From Membranihabitans maritimus (GTDB taxonomy: Bacteria; Bacteroidota; Bacteroidia; Chitinophagales; Saprospiraceae): a stretch of 64,000 nt of DNA. Where the stretch lies: the NCBI RefSeq assembly GCF_021729145.1, contig NZ_JAJSLW010000019.1, positions 35,473 to 99,472 of the forward strand. Reading direction: 5' to 3'. The first letter of the stretch is position 1. Each line of letters begins with the position of its first letter. The translations under genes were made by a program, and so were the position numbers. The notes under the pieces were generated by a model. It saw nothing but the letters and a program-made list of their open reading frames with translations, was not told the origin of the DNA and ran no database searches. Of this stretch, positions 44,677 through 55,322 are shown piece after piece.

Positions 44677-46230
44677 ATGCGACGATATAGGTTTATCAGT
44701 CTCCTGGCTATGGTATGTACTGTGGTGATGGGGCAGGAGGGAAGTAGTGGTGCCGGTGAGGGAGGTACGGCGGTGATATATGGGGAGATCGAATCTGTGG
44801 AGCCGGTGGATACGATGGAATTGGTAGTATGGAAGCGCTATCTGGGTAAAACCGGGATATTTCCTCCTTTTGATCGGATGCAAAGTGTGACGAAAGCGGG
44901 AAATATTTTCAACCGGACGATACGAAGCAGGACTTTCTCCTTCCGACTGCACCTGGACCGACCCGGTTATTTCTCGCTGCGTCGGAATGTGTTTACCTTT
45001 TGCGACCGTATGAAAATCCGGCCGGGCGACAGCGTATTTATCCACATCGATACCAAGCAGGCGATGGTGCGATTCACCGGGCCTGACGCCATGCGGTTCC
45101 AGGCCCAGTACGACCTGGCACGCGCCATCGATACGGAAAAGAAAACCCACGACCCGGTAATGGTGGGGGTGGACCGGGAGACGTTTTTGTCGGAAGGAAA
45201 AACACAGAAGGCCTATCAAAAAGCGCGTGAAGCAGCGGAAGAAAGTATGCTTCCCCTGATGCGCATGATCTTCAATGACCGGCAAAAATACCGGTATATG
45301 GAAGAAAGGGTAGACCGGGATCCCTACGACCACCCGGGGTGGGAAGTGATCGCGATGTATCGCCCGCTGGTGGATGAAGCGGGTATCCGGTCCATGGAGT
45401 ACCGGCTCCTGGGGCAAATTATGGAACCGCTGGCCGAATTTCTATACATGGGCCTGGGGCGTAGCGAAGAATCACAACGAATATGGGATACCTATACCGA
45501 TCGCATGGAGGATGTGACCTTGCCGGATGATATTTCATTTATAGAGCCGGGAATAGTGGACTTTTTGTACCGGAATATCCAGGCGTACCAAAAAGTGGAA
45601 GGGGTAGAAGTGAGTTTTGATGATATGATTGGTAAATATGGAGCTATACTTGGTGAATATGTAGTCGCGTATTATACAATTCGCCAGTACAAAAATCATG
45701 ACACCCCCGATGCCTTGTTTGCCCGTGCATTGGAATTCATTCAAACACCGTGGTTACGTGACGGATTGCAGCAAATGGCTTCCCGTCTCAAGACCGGTAC
45801 CCCTTTTCCGGAAATCTCGCTGAAAGACCGGTCCGGAAAAGAAGTCCTGCTCTCGGACTTGGATGATAAAGTTGTTCTCGTTGACTTCTGGTATACGGGT
45901 TGCGGGGCCTGTATGAAGTATTACCACGAGACCCTGGGCCCAGTGGAAGAGCGGATGCGGGAGGAAGAAGATGTGGTATTCGCCTCCGTATCCTCGGACC
46001 GGAGCCGGGAGGTGTGGCTGCGCAGTATCGAAGAAGGAAAGTATACTTCGTCGGATTTACTCAACCTGGCGGCCGGAGGATTTGACCACCCACTGCTGAA
46101 GTACTACGGGATCCGTGCTTATCCCACGCAGATGCTGCTGGACCGGGAAGGGAAGGTCTACCAGATCGGGAATTTTCCGAAGGACCCGGAGGAATTGGAG
46201 GTATTAATTAGGGAGGTTTTGAAAAAGTAA
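44677..46230 (+). CDS. TlpA-type thioredoxin-fold lipoprotein-like/exported protein
   Basis: 517 residues from ATG 44677, which gives a signal peptide (MRRYRFISLLAMVCTVVMGQ). The N-terminal 370 residues form the poorly characterised DUF4369-like region with YGEIESVEPVDTMELVVW. The C-terminal 140 residues are a thioredoxin domain: FPEISLKDRSGKEVLLSDLD, active site WYTGCGACMKYYH (CGAC), and GIRAYPTQMLLDREG with cis-Pro. It acts in the periplasm on disulfides. It is upstream of a SusC/SusD pair, a common arrangement in Bacteroidota nutrient loci. Confidence 0.9.
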   Translation: MRRYRFISLLAMVCTVVMGQEGSSGAGEGGTAVIYGEIESVEPVDTMELVVWKRYLGKTGIFPPFDRMQSVTKAGNIFNRTIRSRTFSFRLHLDRPGYFSLRRNVFTFCDRMKIRPGDSVFIHIDTKQAMVRFTGPDAMRFQAQYDLARAIDTEKKTHDPVMVGVDRETFLSEGKTQKAYQKAREAAEESMLPLMRMIFNDRQKYRYMEERVDRDPYDHPGWEVIAMYRPLVDEAGIRSMEYRLLGQIMEPLAEFLYMGLGRSEESQRIWDTYTDRMEDVTLPDDISFIEPGIVDFLYRNIQAYQKVEGVEVSFDDMIGKYGAILGEYVVAYYTIRQYKNHDTPDALFARALEFIQTPWLRDGLQQMASRLKTGTPFPEISLKDRSGKEVLLSDLDDKVVLVDFWYTGCGACMKYYHETLGPVEERMREEEDVVFASVSSDRSREVWLRSIEEGKYTSSDLLNLAAGGFDHPLLKYYGIRAYPTQMLLDREGKVYQIGNFPKDPEELEVLIREVLKK

Positions 46231-48414
46231 ATCGAAAGGTAAAATACAAGTGCCCGGGTAAGTGTACCCTGTGGAAAGAATTCATGCCATGCTTATGACC
46301 TGTGGTTGCTGTGTTTATGACGGACCGGTGAAGGCAGGTAAAAGCGGAGTTTTCCGGTCAAAGGACCGGAGAGAGAGTCCCGGAGGCCGGAGGGCGACCG
46401 GGAAATGATCGACAGGTTGGACAGCCCCGTACCGGGTTGAATTTGGGCTCACCCACAAAGTGATCCCTTGGGACAATCCTAGCCATCACATAAGCTTATG
46501 CGCGGCTTAGCGATCCCTTTGATATTGAGAATGTTTGAAAAGGACCCGTTACGTATGACTGGATTTCCGGAGCAGTGTTATAGGATTCCTTCTGTCAGTA
46601 CATTGCAATTCACCATGACGCTCCCGGAGCCGGTAGGGGCTGCCCCTGTTTTTATCAAGAAAAGAATATAAAGATCAAATCAGAGACCCTGAAGGGTATA
46701 CTTCAAGGTTGGAGCAAAGTTCCTGTGACGGGAATATAGGAGCAGTGAATGAAAATGGAAACCAGTATGGAAAAGCGCTGAAGGTGACCGAATGTAGTCC
46801 GACCCGGAGGTCGGACCAAGGGTGCTAAATGCACGCTTGATGAGGGAACCTCACCTTCCAAGGTGAGGGTGGGTGAGCTCTGGTAAGGGAACCGAGGGTT
46901 CCGTCCCGATGCTACAGGAATTAAATTTGAAGGAACCGAGCCTTCCACGGCGAGGCTACACGATTTGTTATAATGGCAGGTAACCCCGGGTTTTGAACCC
47001 GGGGTAAAGAAAGAAACGAATGGAAAGTTCTGGCGTGTGTTTTTGCGGTCCCGAAAGGGGCGAAAACCATGACAGAACGGGAATGGGCAGTTCAAAACAA
47101 AAACCTTGAAGGTCTGGCTTGTAGTGGCTGTAAGGAGTGATACAATTCAGAGAAAGCTTCACGGGGGTCAAATCAGAGACCTTCAAGGTTGGGTGTAGAA
47201 TCCCGGGAGAAGTGGTGAGGCAGGAAGAAGGTTTTGATATAGCAGGCTGCCAGGGTCCTGTGCATCCTTTTGCAAAAGCGCGGGGCGAGGTAAATCCGTC
47301 GCGGCTTTCAATTCTTTTATCAGAGATCCTGTAGCCGGGGTATAGAAGATAGGTGGAAGTGAAGCAGGAAAAAGACGGTAAGACGATGCGTAAAAGGATT
47401 GTGGAAGCAGGATTTTGTGAGCTGAAGGGTAAGAAGTAGCGCAAAAGCGCCTTAGCAAAAGGTGGCTTTTCTTTTGTTTCTTTTCTTTGGCCAGCAAAGA
47501 AAAGATAAAAAAGAGGATACCTGATCCGGGGTAAAGAAAGAAACGGATTGAAAGTTCTCATGAGTTGTCAGGAGAGGACTCCTGACAAGAACCGAGAAAT
47601 GGTAAGGCAGGAAGAAGGCTTTGATATAGCAGACTGCCAGGTTCCTGAGCTTCCTTTTGCAATAGCGCGGGGCGAGGAAAATCCGTTGCGGCTTTCAATT
47701 CTTTTATCAGAGATCCTGTAGCCGAGGTATAGAAGATAGGTGGGAGTGATGCAGGAAAAAGACGGTAAGACGATGCATAAAAGGATTGTGGAAGCAGGAT
47801 TTTACGAGCTGAAGGCTAAGAAGTAGCGCAAAAGCGCCTTAGCAAAAGGTCTGCTTTTGCCATAGGCATCCCTTTGGGGTTTGGTTTCTTTTTTTCAGAT
47901 AAAAAAAGGAACAAAGGAAAATATTAAAATTTATTTACTATGGATCAATCGACTAGAAATCAAAGGGACGTTCGAAATAATAGGTTGAGAGAAAAGAACT
48001 CCAACGGCATCCCGGCTACTGGTAAGCGAATAGAACTAAAAAGATATGAAAAGTAAATGCCCAGGGCATCCCTTCGCAGAAATGCAGTACGGGTTAGCCC
48101 TATCGGGGCTGAATAGGAGTAACCCCGGGTGTTGAACCCGGGGTGAAGAAAGAAACGAATGGAAAGTTCTGGCGTGTGTTTTTGCAAAACGCAAAAACCA
48201 TGACAGAACGGGAATGGAAAGGACTGAAAGAAAGAAACGGACCGAAAAAAGTGAAAAGATTAATTATGTAAACCGGGATCTCCCGCCGAAACATATCTGT
48301 AGGCGGGCTCATGCCAACGGCATCCCTTACGGGGCCAAACCCGCCGCGACTCAATGCATGTGCGCGGCTTGGCCACAAAGTGATCCCTTGGGGACGATCC
48401 CTCAAAAATAGCCT
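46231..48414. repeat. Repeat field, right copy of the long inverted repeat
   Basis: 46982-47520 is the reverse complement of 650-1200 with very few differences, and 46780-46975 matches the CTCGGTTCC-type units of the left copy. A second partial copy spans 47630-47885 and hairpins AACCCCGGGTGTTGAACCCG (48119 and 46982 areas) recur. The section 48290-48410 carries a leader-like unit (CATGTGCGCGGCTTGGCC, GATCCCTCAAAA) that reappears before SusD. No gene is called; open frames here are shadows of the repeat. Confidence 0.8.
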
Positions 48415-51400
48415 ATGAAAACAACACAACGTATAACACTACTACTTATATTGATGAGTGCATCCTGGTTACAAGCCCAACAGGCCGTATACACCCTGCA
48501 TGGTAGTGTATGGGACTCCTTGACACAACACGTATTGGTGGGGGCTGCCGTGCAGGTGATGGGCGAAGAAAACATAGGTTCTGTGACGGATGAATCGGGC
48601 CGATTCACCCTGTCCCTCACCGAAGGAACTTATACATTGGAAGTCCGGTACCTGGGGTATAGACCAAAGCAACTACTTACGCACATACCGGGTACCGACT
48701 CCCTTCATGTGAACCTGGGCCCCTCGGGAATCTCGCTGGGGGAAGTGGAGATCGTATCTACGGGCTACCAGGAGGTGCCGCGGGAGCGGGCGACGGGTTC
48801 GTTCGCTACGGTGGATGAAGAACTGGTGCAGCGCCGGGTGAGTCCTAACCTCCTGGACCGGCTGGAAGATATGGTACCGGGGCTGGTCTTCAACCGGGCG
48901 GGAGCTTCTGATGACCCCATATCGATCCGTGGCCGGAATACCATCTATGCGAATGCCCGGCCACTGATCGTAGTGGACGGCTTTCCGTATGACGGGGACC
49001 TGGTATCGATCAATCCCAATGATGTGGAAAACATCACCGTGCTGCGGGATGCGGCGGCGGCCTCTATCTGGGGGGCGCGGGCCGGGAACGGTGTGATCGT
49101 GATCACCACGAAGCAGGGACAGTATGACAAGCCGCTAAAGGTGTCCTTCAATAGTAATGGGACCTTTCAGGAACAAAGGGACCTTTATTATCGACCGATG
49201 ATGTCAATGACTGACTATGTAGAGGTGGAGGAAATATTATTTAATAGATCGTTTTACAGTGGAGATGAAAATTCTAATAATAAACCGGCGTTATCCCCGG
49301 TAGTAGAGACACTAATCGCCCAGCGGGACGAGATTATCGATAATGGTGTTGCTGAATCTATACTGGATAGATATCGGAACCATGATGTACGGGAGGATTT
49401 GGATCGATATTATTACCGGCCCACCTGGCAGCAACAATATTCTCTGGCATTGCGGGGTGGTGGAAACCGGTACCGGTATTCGTTTTCCCTGGGGTATGAC
49501 GACAACCAATCCCAAATCGTGGGCAATGGCCGGAAACGGATCACTTTGAATGCAAGAAATACCTGGATTTCCCGGTCTGAGCGATTGCGTGCGGATGTAG
49601 GGCTTTCTATGTCCCGGGATCGGAGAGCCAATGACAATTCTGTACCCGACACACATCCTTATGAATCATTAGTAGATGAAAAGGGTCAGCCGTTACCGGT
49701 GATGCAGGGTTTGCGAAGTACCTATCTTGCCAGTTTAGATACAGTGGGACTTTTGGACTGGCGATACCGTCCACTGGAAGAGATTGGGCTTAGGGACCGG
49801 AACAATACGAATATGGAATATCGTATCCAAACCGGGGTATCCTGGGAAATCATGAGCGGTTTGACGATAGAAGGTAAATATCAATACTGGAATAATCATA
49901 CCCGTTTACGTGATTATCACCCAAAAGAAAGCTATGAAGCAAGGAGTCTTATAAATTACTTTACTGAAATCGACCAATACGGAAGAAAGGTTCAAAGGGT
50001 GCCGGAAGGGGGGATCCTGGACTATAGTTATACGTCGGGATACAGTCATACGGCACGCGGACAGGTACGCTATAATGTCAAACGAGGGGATCACCACATT
50101 GATGTTTTGTCCGGAATAGAAATAAAAGAATTCCAAACGGAAACTGATATAAACAGATCATACGGATATAATGACTACACCGGCGAAAGCCAGAATGTGG
50201 ATTTGGCAAATTGGTATCGATATTTTCATAATGGTGGTTTGGGTTTTATCCCATCAAAGGAATCACATACCGGAAGGACGGACCGATTTGAATCGTATTA
50301 TTTTAATGGAGCTTATACGTATGATTATACCTATGGATTGTCATTGAGTGCCCGCAAAGATGGATCGAATCTTTTTGGTGTCCGTACTAATCAAAAATGG
50401 GTTCCACTCTGGTCGGTAGGTACAAGTTGGACTATAAGTAAGGAAAAATTCTATAATATCGGATGGTTGCCCTATTTAAAAATGAGGATGACCTATGGCT
50501 ATAGTGGTAATGTAGATCGTTCACTATCGGCATATTTAACGGCATTTTACTGGAATAATACAATAGCGGGAGTGAGTGTCCCATATGCTCAAATAAATAA
50601 TCCACCTAATCCCGATCTACGTTGGGAAACGATAGAGAGTTGGAATGTGGGGGTAGATTGGGAGTCTCGTAATCAACGTATGAAGGGAACATTAGAATAT
50701 TACATAAAAACGGGCAATGATTTAATTGGGGACCGTCAATTCCCATATTCCAGTGGTATTTCCGAAATGCGTGGAAATTTTGCTTCTACTCGAACCGTTG
50801 GTTGGGATTTGGATCTGACTACGATTAACACTACAGGAAAATGGAAATGGACCACACATTGGTTATGGAATTTGGTCCGTGAAAAGGTGACAAATTATGA
50901 AGATGATTTTACAACTAATGGTTATTTATCATTTAGTGGTACGGGGAGTCCGTATGAAGGGCGGCCGTTGTATGGAATGTATAGTTATCCCTGGGTAGGT
51001 CTGGATCCTCAGACGGGAGATCCCATGATTTGGTTTGAAGGTGAGGCGAGTAGGAACTATAGTGCGATTCGCAGCCGGTTCGCCAAAGAGGACCTGATCT
51101 ACCACGGTCCGGGAAGGCCACCTATATTTGGAGCGTTACGGAATGAACTGACCTGGAAGGAATGGAACTTGTCGGCGAACTTAAGTTATAGATTGGGCTA
51201 TTACTACCGGAGAAGATCGGTAAACTATCCCATGTTGTTAAATGGAAATCTGGACCATAATGACTTTTCAGACCGTTGGGAGCAACCGGGAGATGAATCA
51301 CATACTAATGTTCCATCACTGCCTTCATCGATCTATTATGACAGGGATAATACTTATATCTATTCGGATATCCTGGTGGAGAAAGGTGACCATATCCGGT

Positions 51401-51594
51401 GGCAGGATGTGCGGTTGAGTTATTCGCTGGACCGGAGGCAGATGCCGCGACTGCCCGTGGCGCATGCGGAGTTCTATGGGTATGTGAACAATATCGGTAT
51501 CCTGTGGAAGGCGAGTGATGACCCCCTGGACCCGGACTTCCGGAGCGCGAAGCCGCGAAGGAGTATAGCAGTGGGGGTGCGGGTGGAGTTTTGA
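48415..51594 (+). CDS. SusC/RagA-family TonB-dependent outer-membrane receptor
   Basis: 1059 residues. The signal peptide (MKTTQRITLLLILMSASWLQ) is followed by a carboxypeptidase-like repeat domain (GAAVQVMGEENIGSVTDESG, LEVRYLGYRPK), then the plug (STGYQEVPRERATGSFATVD, VIVVDGFPYDG-like PLIVVDGFPYD, VLRDAAAASIWGARAGNGVI) and a beta-barrel ending VGVRVEF. It imports an oligomeric nutrient in partnership with the SusD protein encoded downstream. An unusually long repeat-filled spacer separates the two. Confidence 0.95.
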   Translation: MKTTQRITLLLILMSASWLQAQQAVYTLHGSVWDSLTQHVLVGAAVQVMGEENIGSVTDESGRFTLSLTEGTYTLEVRYLGYRPKQLLTHIPGTDSLHVNLGPSGISLGEVEIVSTGYQEVPRERATGSFATVDEELVQRRVSPNLLDRLEDMVPGLVFNRAGASDDPISIRGRNTIYANARPLIVVDGFPYDGDLVSINPNDVENITVLRDAAAASIWGARAGNGVIVITTKQGQYDKPLKVSFNSNGTFQEQRDLYYRPMMSMTDYVEVEEILFNRSFYSGDENSNNKPALSPVVETLIAQRDEIIDNGVAESILDRYRNHDVREDLDRYYYRPTWQQQYSLALRGGGNRYRYSFSLGYDDNQSQIVGNGRKRITLNARNTWISRSERLRADVGLSMSRDRRANDNSVPDTHPYESLVDEKGQPLPVMQGLRSTYLASLDTVGLLDWRYRPLEEIGLRDRNNTNMEYRIQTGVSWEIMSGLTIEGKYQYWNNHTRLRDYHPKESYEARSLINYFTEIDQYGRKVQRVPEGGILDYSYTSGYSHTARGQVRYNVKRGDHHIDVLSGIEIKEFQTETDINRSYGYNDYTGESQNVDLANWYRYFHNGGLGFIPSKESHTGRTDRFESYYFNGAYTYDYTYGLSLSARKDGSNLFGVRTNQKWVPLWSVGTSWTISKEKFYNIGWLPYLKMRMTYGYSGNVDRSLSAYLTAFYWNNTIAGVSVPYAQINNPPNPDLRWETIESWNVGVDWESRNQRMKGTLEYYIKTGNDLIGDRQFPYSSGISEMRGNFASTRTVGWDLDLTTINTTGKWKWTTHWLWNLVREKVTNYEDDFTTNGYLSFSGTGSPYEGRPLYGMYSYPWVGLDPQTGDPMIWFEGEASRNYSAIRSRFAKEDLIYHGPGRPPIFGALRNELTWKEWNLSANLSYRLGYYYRRRSVNYPMLLNGNLDHNDFSDRWEQPGDESHTNVPSLPSSIYYDRDNTYIYSDILVEKGDHIRWQDVRLSYSLDRRQMPRLPVAHAEFYGYVNNIGILWKASDDPLDPDFRSAKPRRSIAVGVRVEF

Positions 51595-52379
51595 AAGGAT
51601 CGCCAAGCCGCGAGAAAGGAATGCGGGAAGCCGGGTTTGGTGAGCCGAGGAGTTGTCAAAGCGGCTGGGCCAACTATCCGGGCGCGCAGAGCTTTGTCGC
51701 AGTTAATTCGGGCTCATGCCATAGGCATCCCGTTGGGGGCGATCCCTCGATCATGACAGAAAGGGAGGAAAGAAAGGAATAGAGTGCCGGCGATAAGTGG
51801 CAGTTGCCTTTCTCTAGCATCGGCTGGGCGACAGGAAGCCACTTAGGGATGCCTTTGACGCAGCCACTGAAAACGAACGAAGAAGGGAATAACCTGTTGG
51901 CATCTGAAAGACCTGACAGCGTTATTTCCTGAAAAATGGAATAATTACTAAGAAATAACCGGGCTCACCAAACCTGCCTCTGCTCCATGCATGTACGCGG
52001 TTTAGCGATCCCTCAAAACACCATAACCATGAAAAAATACGAAATACCGACTTCCCTGAGAAATGGAAGGAATGAGGAAGGGAATAATCGGTCGGCGTCG
52101 GTAAGACCCGACAGCGTTACCTCCCGGAAGAAAGAAATAATTACTGAAAAATATCCGGGATCTCCCGCCGAAACATCTGTGTAGGCGGGCTCATGCCAAA
52201 GGCATCTGGCAAGGCCATCCCTTTGGGGCCTTACGGGGCCAAACCTACCTCTGCTTCATGCATGTGCGCGGCTTGTGCCCAAGGCATCCCGTTGGGGGCG
52301 ATCCCCCAAAATCATAAAGCACTCACATACACTGCGAGTCTTTGCGTGAACTTTGCGTAACAACTAAAGCACCATAACC
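51595..52379. repeat. Repeat-filled spacer with a duplicated SusD leader and start codon
   Basis: Two imperfect direct repeats of about 150-300 bp each contain GACAGCGTTA, GAATAATTACT-type sequence, GCATGTACGCGG or GCATGTGCGCGG, GCGATCCCYCAAAA and end in ACCATAACCATGAAAAAATA. The first copy of that start (ATG at 52029) leads to a short unrelated frame; the second is the real SusD start at 52380. Confidence 0.75.
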
Positions 52380-53735
52380 ATGAAAAAATACATACTACTT
52401 TTACTCCTAACTATACTCATGACCACCGGCTGTAAAGACTACCTGGATGTAAAACCTGAGAAGAATCTTGTAGTTCCAAGATCTTTGGAAGACCTTGCCC
52501 GATTGACGGATAATATTCTTATTCTCAACTATTGGTATCCGGCACTGGGTCTATGGGCATCTGATGAACTTTTAACTGATGATGCTGGATGGGCGGGATT
52601 GAGTTCTACGGTGGAAAAAAATACTTACATTTGGGATTATTCCAAAGGATTGGAGACCATAAGTGAATGGACAGCGTCTTATGAAAATGTATTTTATGCC
52701 AACGTGATTTTGGAAGAATTGAATAGATTAGAAGTCCCGTCTGCTAATAAACAGGATTTATACAATAAAGTAAGAGGAAGGGCTTTATTTTTTAGAGCCC
52801 AGGCTTTTTTTAATTTAACTTCCCTATTCACATTGCCTTATGAACAATCAAATTCAGATCGTCAATTAGGTATAGTTTTAAAAAGGTCTTCAAATATAGA
52901 CAAGCAACCACCCCGAGCCTCATTGCAAAATACTTATAATCAAATAATAAAGGATTTGCAAGACGCAATAAGTTTATTGCCTGAGGAAGAGACCCTCCCA
53001 AACAGACCGGATAAAAATGCTGTTCATGGATTGCTTTCCAGAATATATCTCCAAATAGGGGAATATGAAAGTGCTTTAACCCATATATCAAAAATAAATG
53101 AAGTTCCGTTGGAATTGATGGATTATAACCTGTTGGATAGCACTGAAAGTTATACTATACCTTTCCCTAATTCGGAAATTCTTTTCCAGGCCAGGGCTAC
53201 CAATTATAGTTTTCGGGGTAATAATTTGGTATATGTAAACCCGCAGTTAATTGAATTGTATGAAAAAGATGATCTGAGAAAATCTATTTTCTTTACTAAA
53301 AATGAATATGAAGAATATAACTTTAGAGGAAGCTATTTAGGTGGAAGGAATATATTTGGAGGAATTAGCTTAAATGAGATTTACTTGACCCGAAGTGAAT
53401 GCTTAATCCGTATTGGTGAGGTAGAGGAAGGCTTATCTTTTCTTAATCAACTTTTGGAATATCGGTATAAAAAAGGAACATTTCAACCAATAACAGGACT
53501 TTCTCAGGAAGAGGCGCTGAATAGGGTGTTGGAAGAACGACGTAAAGAGTTAGTCTTTCGACACAATCGTTGGTTGGACCTGCGTCGCCTCAATCGGGAT
53601 GAAGATAGTGAAACTACCATTTCAAGAAGTTTAAATGGAAAAACCTACCAATTGTTACCTCATTCCAATGGATACGTATTTCCGATTCCGGTAGATGAAA
53701 TACAATTGACAAAAATTGAACAAAATCCATTGTAA
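52380..53735 (+). CDS. SusD/RagB-family lipoprotein
   Basis: 451 residues. Lipoprotein signal MKKYILLLLLTILMTTGC (Cys18), then SusD-type sequence: EKNLVVPRSLEDLARLTDNI, GRALFFRAQAFFNLTSLFTL, TPR-like helices (ISLLPEEETLPNRPDKNAVH, GLLSRIYLQIGEYESALTHI), NEIYLTRSECLIRIGEVEEG and the C-terminal RRKELVFRHNRWLDLRRLNR. It captures substrate at the cell surface for the SusC receptor. A terminator-like hairpin lies just after the stop. Confidence 0.95.
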   Translation: MKKYILLLLLTILMTTGCKDYLDVKPEKNLVVPRSLEDLARLTDNILILNYWYPALGLWASDELLTDDAGWAGLSSTVEKNTYIWDYSKGLETISEWTASYENVFYANVILEELNRLEVPSANKQDLYNKVRGRALFFRAQAFFNLTSLFTLPYEQSNSDRQLGIVLKRSSNIDKQPPRASLQNTYNQIIKDLQDAISLLPEEETLPNRPDKNAVHGLLSRIYLQIGEYESALTHISKINEVPLELMDYNLLDSTESYTIPFPNSEILFQARATNYSFRGNNLVYVNPQLIELYEKDDLRKSIFFTKNEYEEYNFRGSYLGGRNIFGGISLNEIYLTRSECLIRIGEVEEGLSFLNQLLEYRYKKGTFQPITGLSQEEALNRVLEERRKELVFRHNRWLDLRRLNRDEDSETTISRSLNGKTYQLLPHSNGYVFPIPVDEIQLTKIEQNPL

Positions 53736-53739
53736 AAAA

Positions 53740-53769
53740 GTAAAGGGGATACTAATGTACCCCCTTTAC
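53740..53769 (-). terminator. Intrinsic terminator for the DUF6520/MauE genes
   Basis: GTAAAGGGG and CCCCTTTAC form a 9-bp stem; reading leftwards a run of six T follows (after a single C-free step). It lies between the convergent SusD and DUF6520 stops, so it may act for both directions, with the better T-run on the minus strand. Confidence 0.65.
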
Positions 53770-53779
53770 AACCTAATAA

Positions 53780-54049
53780 CTACTGAAGTTCGAAACGCCC
53801 AGTTTGTAATACCTGTGAATTGGTATCCGGTAGAGCGTAGATGCAATTCTCAGTTTGAGGTTCATTGCATTCGTATTCTATACCGGGTTGAGAAGTATCA
53901 TACCACGTTTCTCCTCCATCGGGAGTTCCGAATCCATCGACAGCTTCTTTTGGCGTAAACGCCAGTGCGAGTGTGACGGCCACAGCGGCGGCCAGTGCGG
54001 GCAGGTGTTTCACTGCCCATTTCGAATTACTAATTTTCAAATGTTTCAT
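53780..54049 (-). CDS. DUF6520-family small secreted protein
   Basis: 89 residues from ATG 54049. A hydrophobic export segment (HLPALAAAVAVTLALAFTP) is followed by a short acidic mature part with two cysteines in ECNEPQTENCIYALPD, as in DUF6520 proteins. It pairs with the MauE-like gene upstream on the same strand, a frequent combination in Bacteroidota. Function unknown; a cysteine-pair substrate of the MauE partner is a guess. Confidence 0.78.
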   Translation of the reverse strand: MKHLKISNSKWAVKHLPALAAAVAVTLALAFTPKEAVDGFGTPDGGETWYDTSQPGIEYECNEPQTENCIYALPDTNSQVLQTGRFELQ

Positions 54050-54264
54050 GACATTTAAATTTGCGTAGTCGTATCCGGTACGGTATATGGGCCCATACCG
54101 GTAACCGTTGTGGATGCGACCACAGGTTATAAAAAAAATTATGTACAAAAATCATCCGTCGACGGATGGCCGGTCGTTGGGTGTTTATCTAAATGTAATT
54201 TTTTCAAAAATAGGGTGGAAGCCCTTAGCAAAGGGTCCCACCCACGGGCAATGCTATGTGTCGT

Positions 54265-54702
54265 TCAGCCACAATCGCTGCCCGGTTTTTTCCTGGGTCC
54301 TTGCATTATGACACCGAAAAATAATAAGGACGTCAAAAAAATATTAATCAACCAATGTAACTTCCAGTCCATCGAAGAGAAAATACCTCCACAACTACAA
54401 GGTATGCGGTCAAATCCCCTCGCTACGACCAATCCTACATAGGTGGAAAATATCGTCATAAGGACCAAAGAAAGTACTAAGCCTATCCTCCGGGTACTCA
54501 GAAAAATCAGGAGGATGACTGTTATAAGTTCAGAAAATGGGATGATATAAGCCAGGATGTTTTCCCATTCTGTGGGTAAAGGCTGATTGCGGAAAGTAGC
54601 TATATGGTGGTCAAATGCCCACAACTTGGAAATGCCCGTATAGGCAAATACCACAATCATAATCAATACCGTCCCGTTCTCTATCCTTCTGGCCCAATGC
54701 AT
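54265..54702 (-). CDS. MauE/DoxX-like membrane protein
   Basis: 145 residues from ATG 54702, preceded by AAAAGGG as ribosome binding site; an upstream TTG is less likely. Four membrane helices are visible (VLIMIVVFAYTGISKLWAFD, ILAYIIPFSELITVILLIFL, LVLSLVLMTIFSTYVGLVVA, WLINIFLTSLLFFGVIM) and a conserved IPCSCGG motif precedes helix 4. MauE-type proteins are linked to periplasmic disulfide formation. Partner of the DUF6520 gene 215 bp downstream. Confidence 0.85.
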   Translation of the reverse strand: MHWARRIENGTVLIMIVVFAYTGISKLWAFDHHIATFRNQPLPTEWENILAYIIPFSELITVILLIFLSTRRIGLVLSLVLMTIFSTYVGLVVARGFDRIPCSCGGIFSSMDWKLHWLINIFLTSLLFFGVIMQGPRKKPGSDCG

Positions 54703-55322
54703 GATATACCCTTTTAAGAACTTATTCAGCAAGAGAACTCCAGGGTATAGTGTATTACATAAAGACCCTGTTTAAAAAAAAACAGTTGTTTCTTTTATGT
54801 TTTTTTACATAAATATATAACCCAGATCCTTTTGCTTAAAAGTTCTGATTAAAAAATAAAATACATTTGTGGCTGAACTAAATTTTAAGATTGAAATATC
54901 TTAATGTTGTAAATGTATAAATAAATAATTAATTTAACAAATATACAGCGAATTAATTTATTCTTATTATACATTTGTAAGTAAGGCCGGAAAGATACGG
55001 GGGGCGTTTTCATAAAAATCAACCCGGTCGGGAGGTGATGGGACCCACCTCCAATGGGATGGTTCGCCGGATGGATACCTGGGTCTTGCGGACTGGATCA
55101 TAGATATCGCATAAGGCTGTACCTACCATTATCATAGCTAGTATAGAAGATGTATGGATCCTGTAATCCTGTAAGAATAGTAGGTGGGGGTATGGAGATT
55201 ACCGGGGATGGAATTCAGCTTGCACGAAGGCATTACTATCCTCATGGATGCGGCATCCCTTGCCGGGCTGCCCGGAACGCGCCGGGCAGCAGCAAGGATT
55301 ACCAAATGATCTATAGGTGTGT
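54703..55322. other. Spacer with AT-rich block and one GC hairpin
   Basis: 54780-54980 is very AT-rich and may contain promoters. At 55267-55290 GCTGCCCGG, 6-base loop, CCGGGCAGC forms a perfect stem just beyond the 3' end of the MBL gene; it has no T-run and is REP-like. No gene is visible. Confidence 0.55.

Noticed and set aside
46703..48429. Several leftward open frames of 75-197 codons
   Set aside because: They lie in the right-hand copy of the same repeat field and encode the same spurious peptides as at 0.7-1.8 kb.
55267..55290. GC hairpin as terminator of the MBL-rhodanese gene
   Set aside because: Strong stem but no T-run in either direction; described as REP-like instead.
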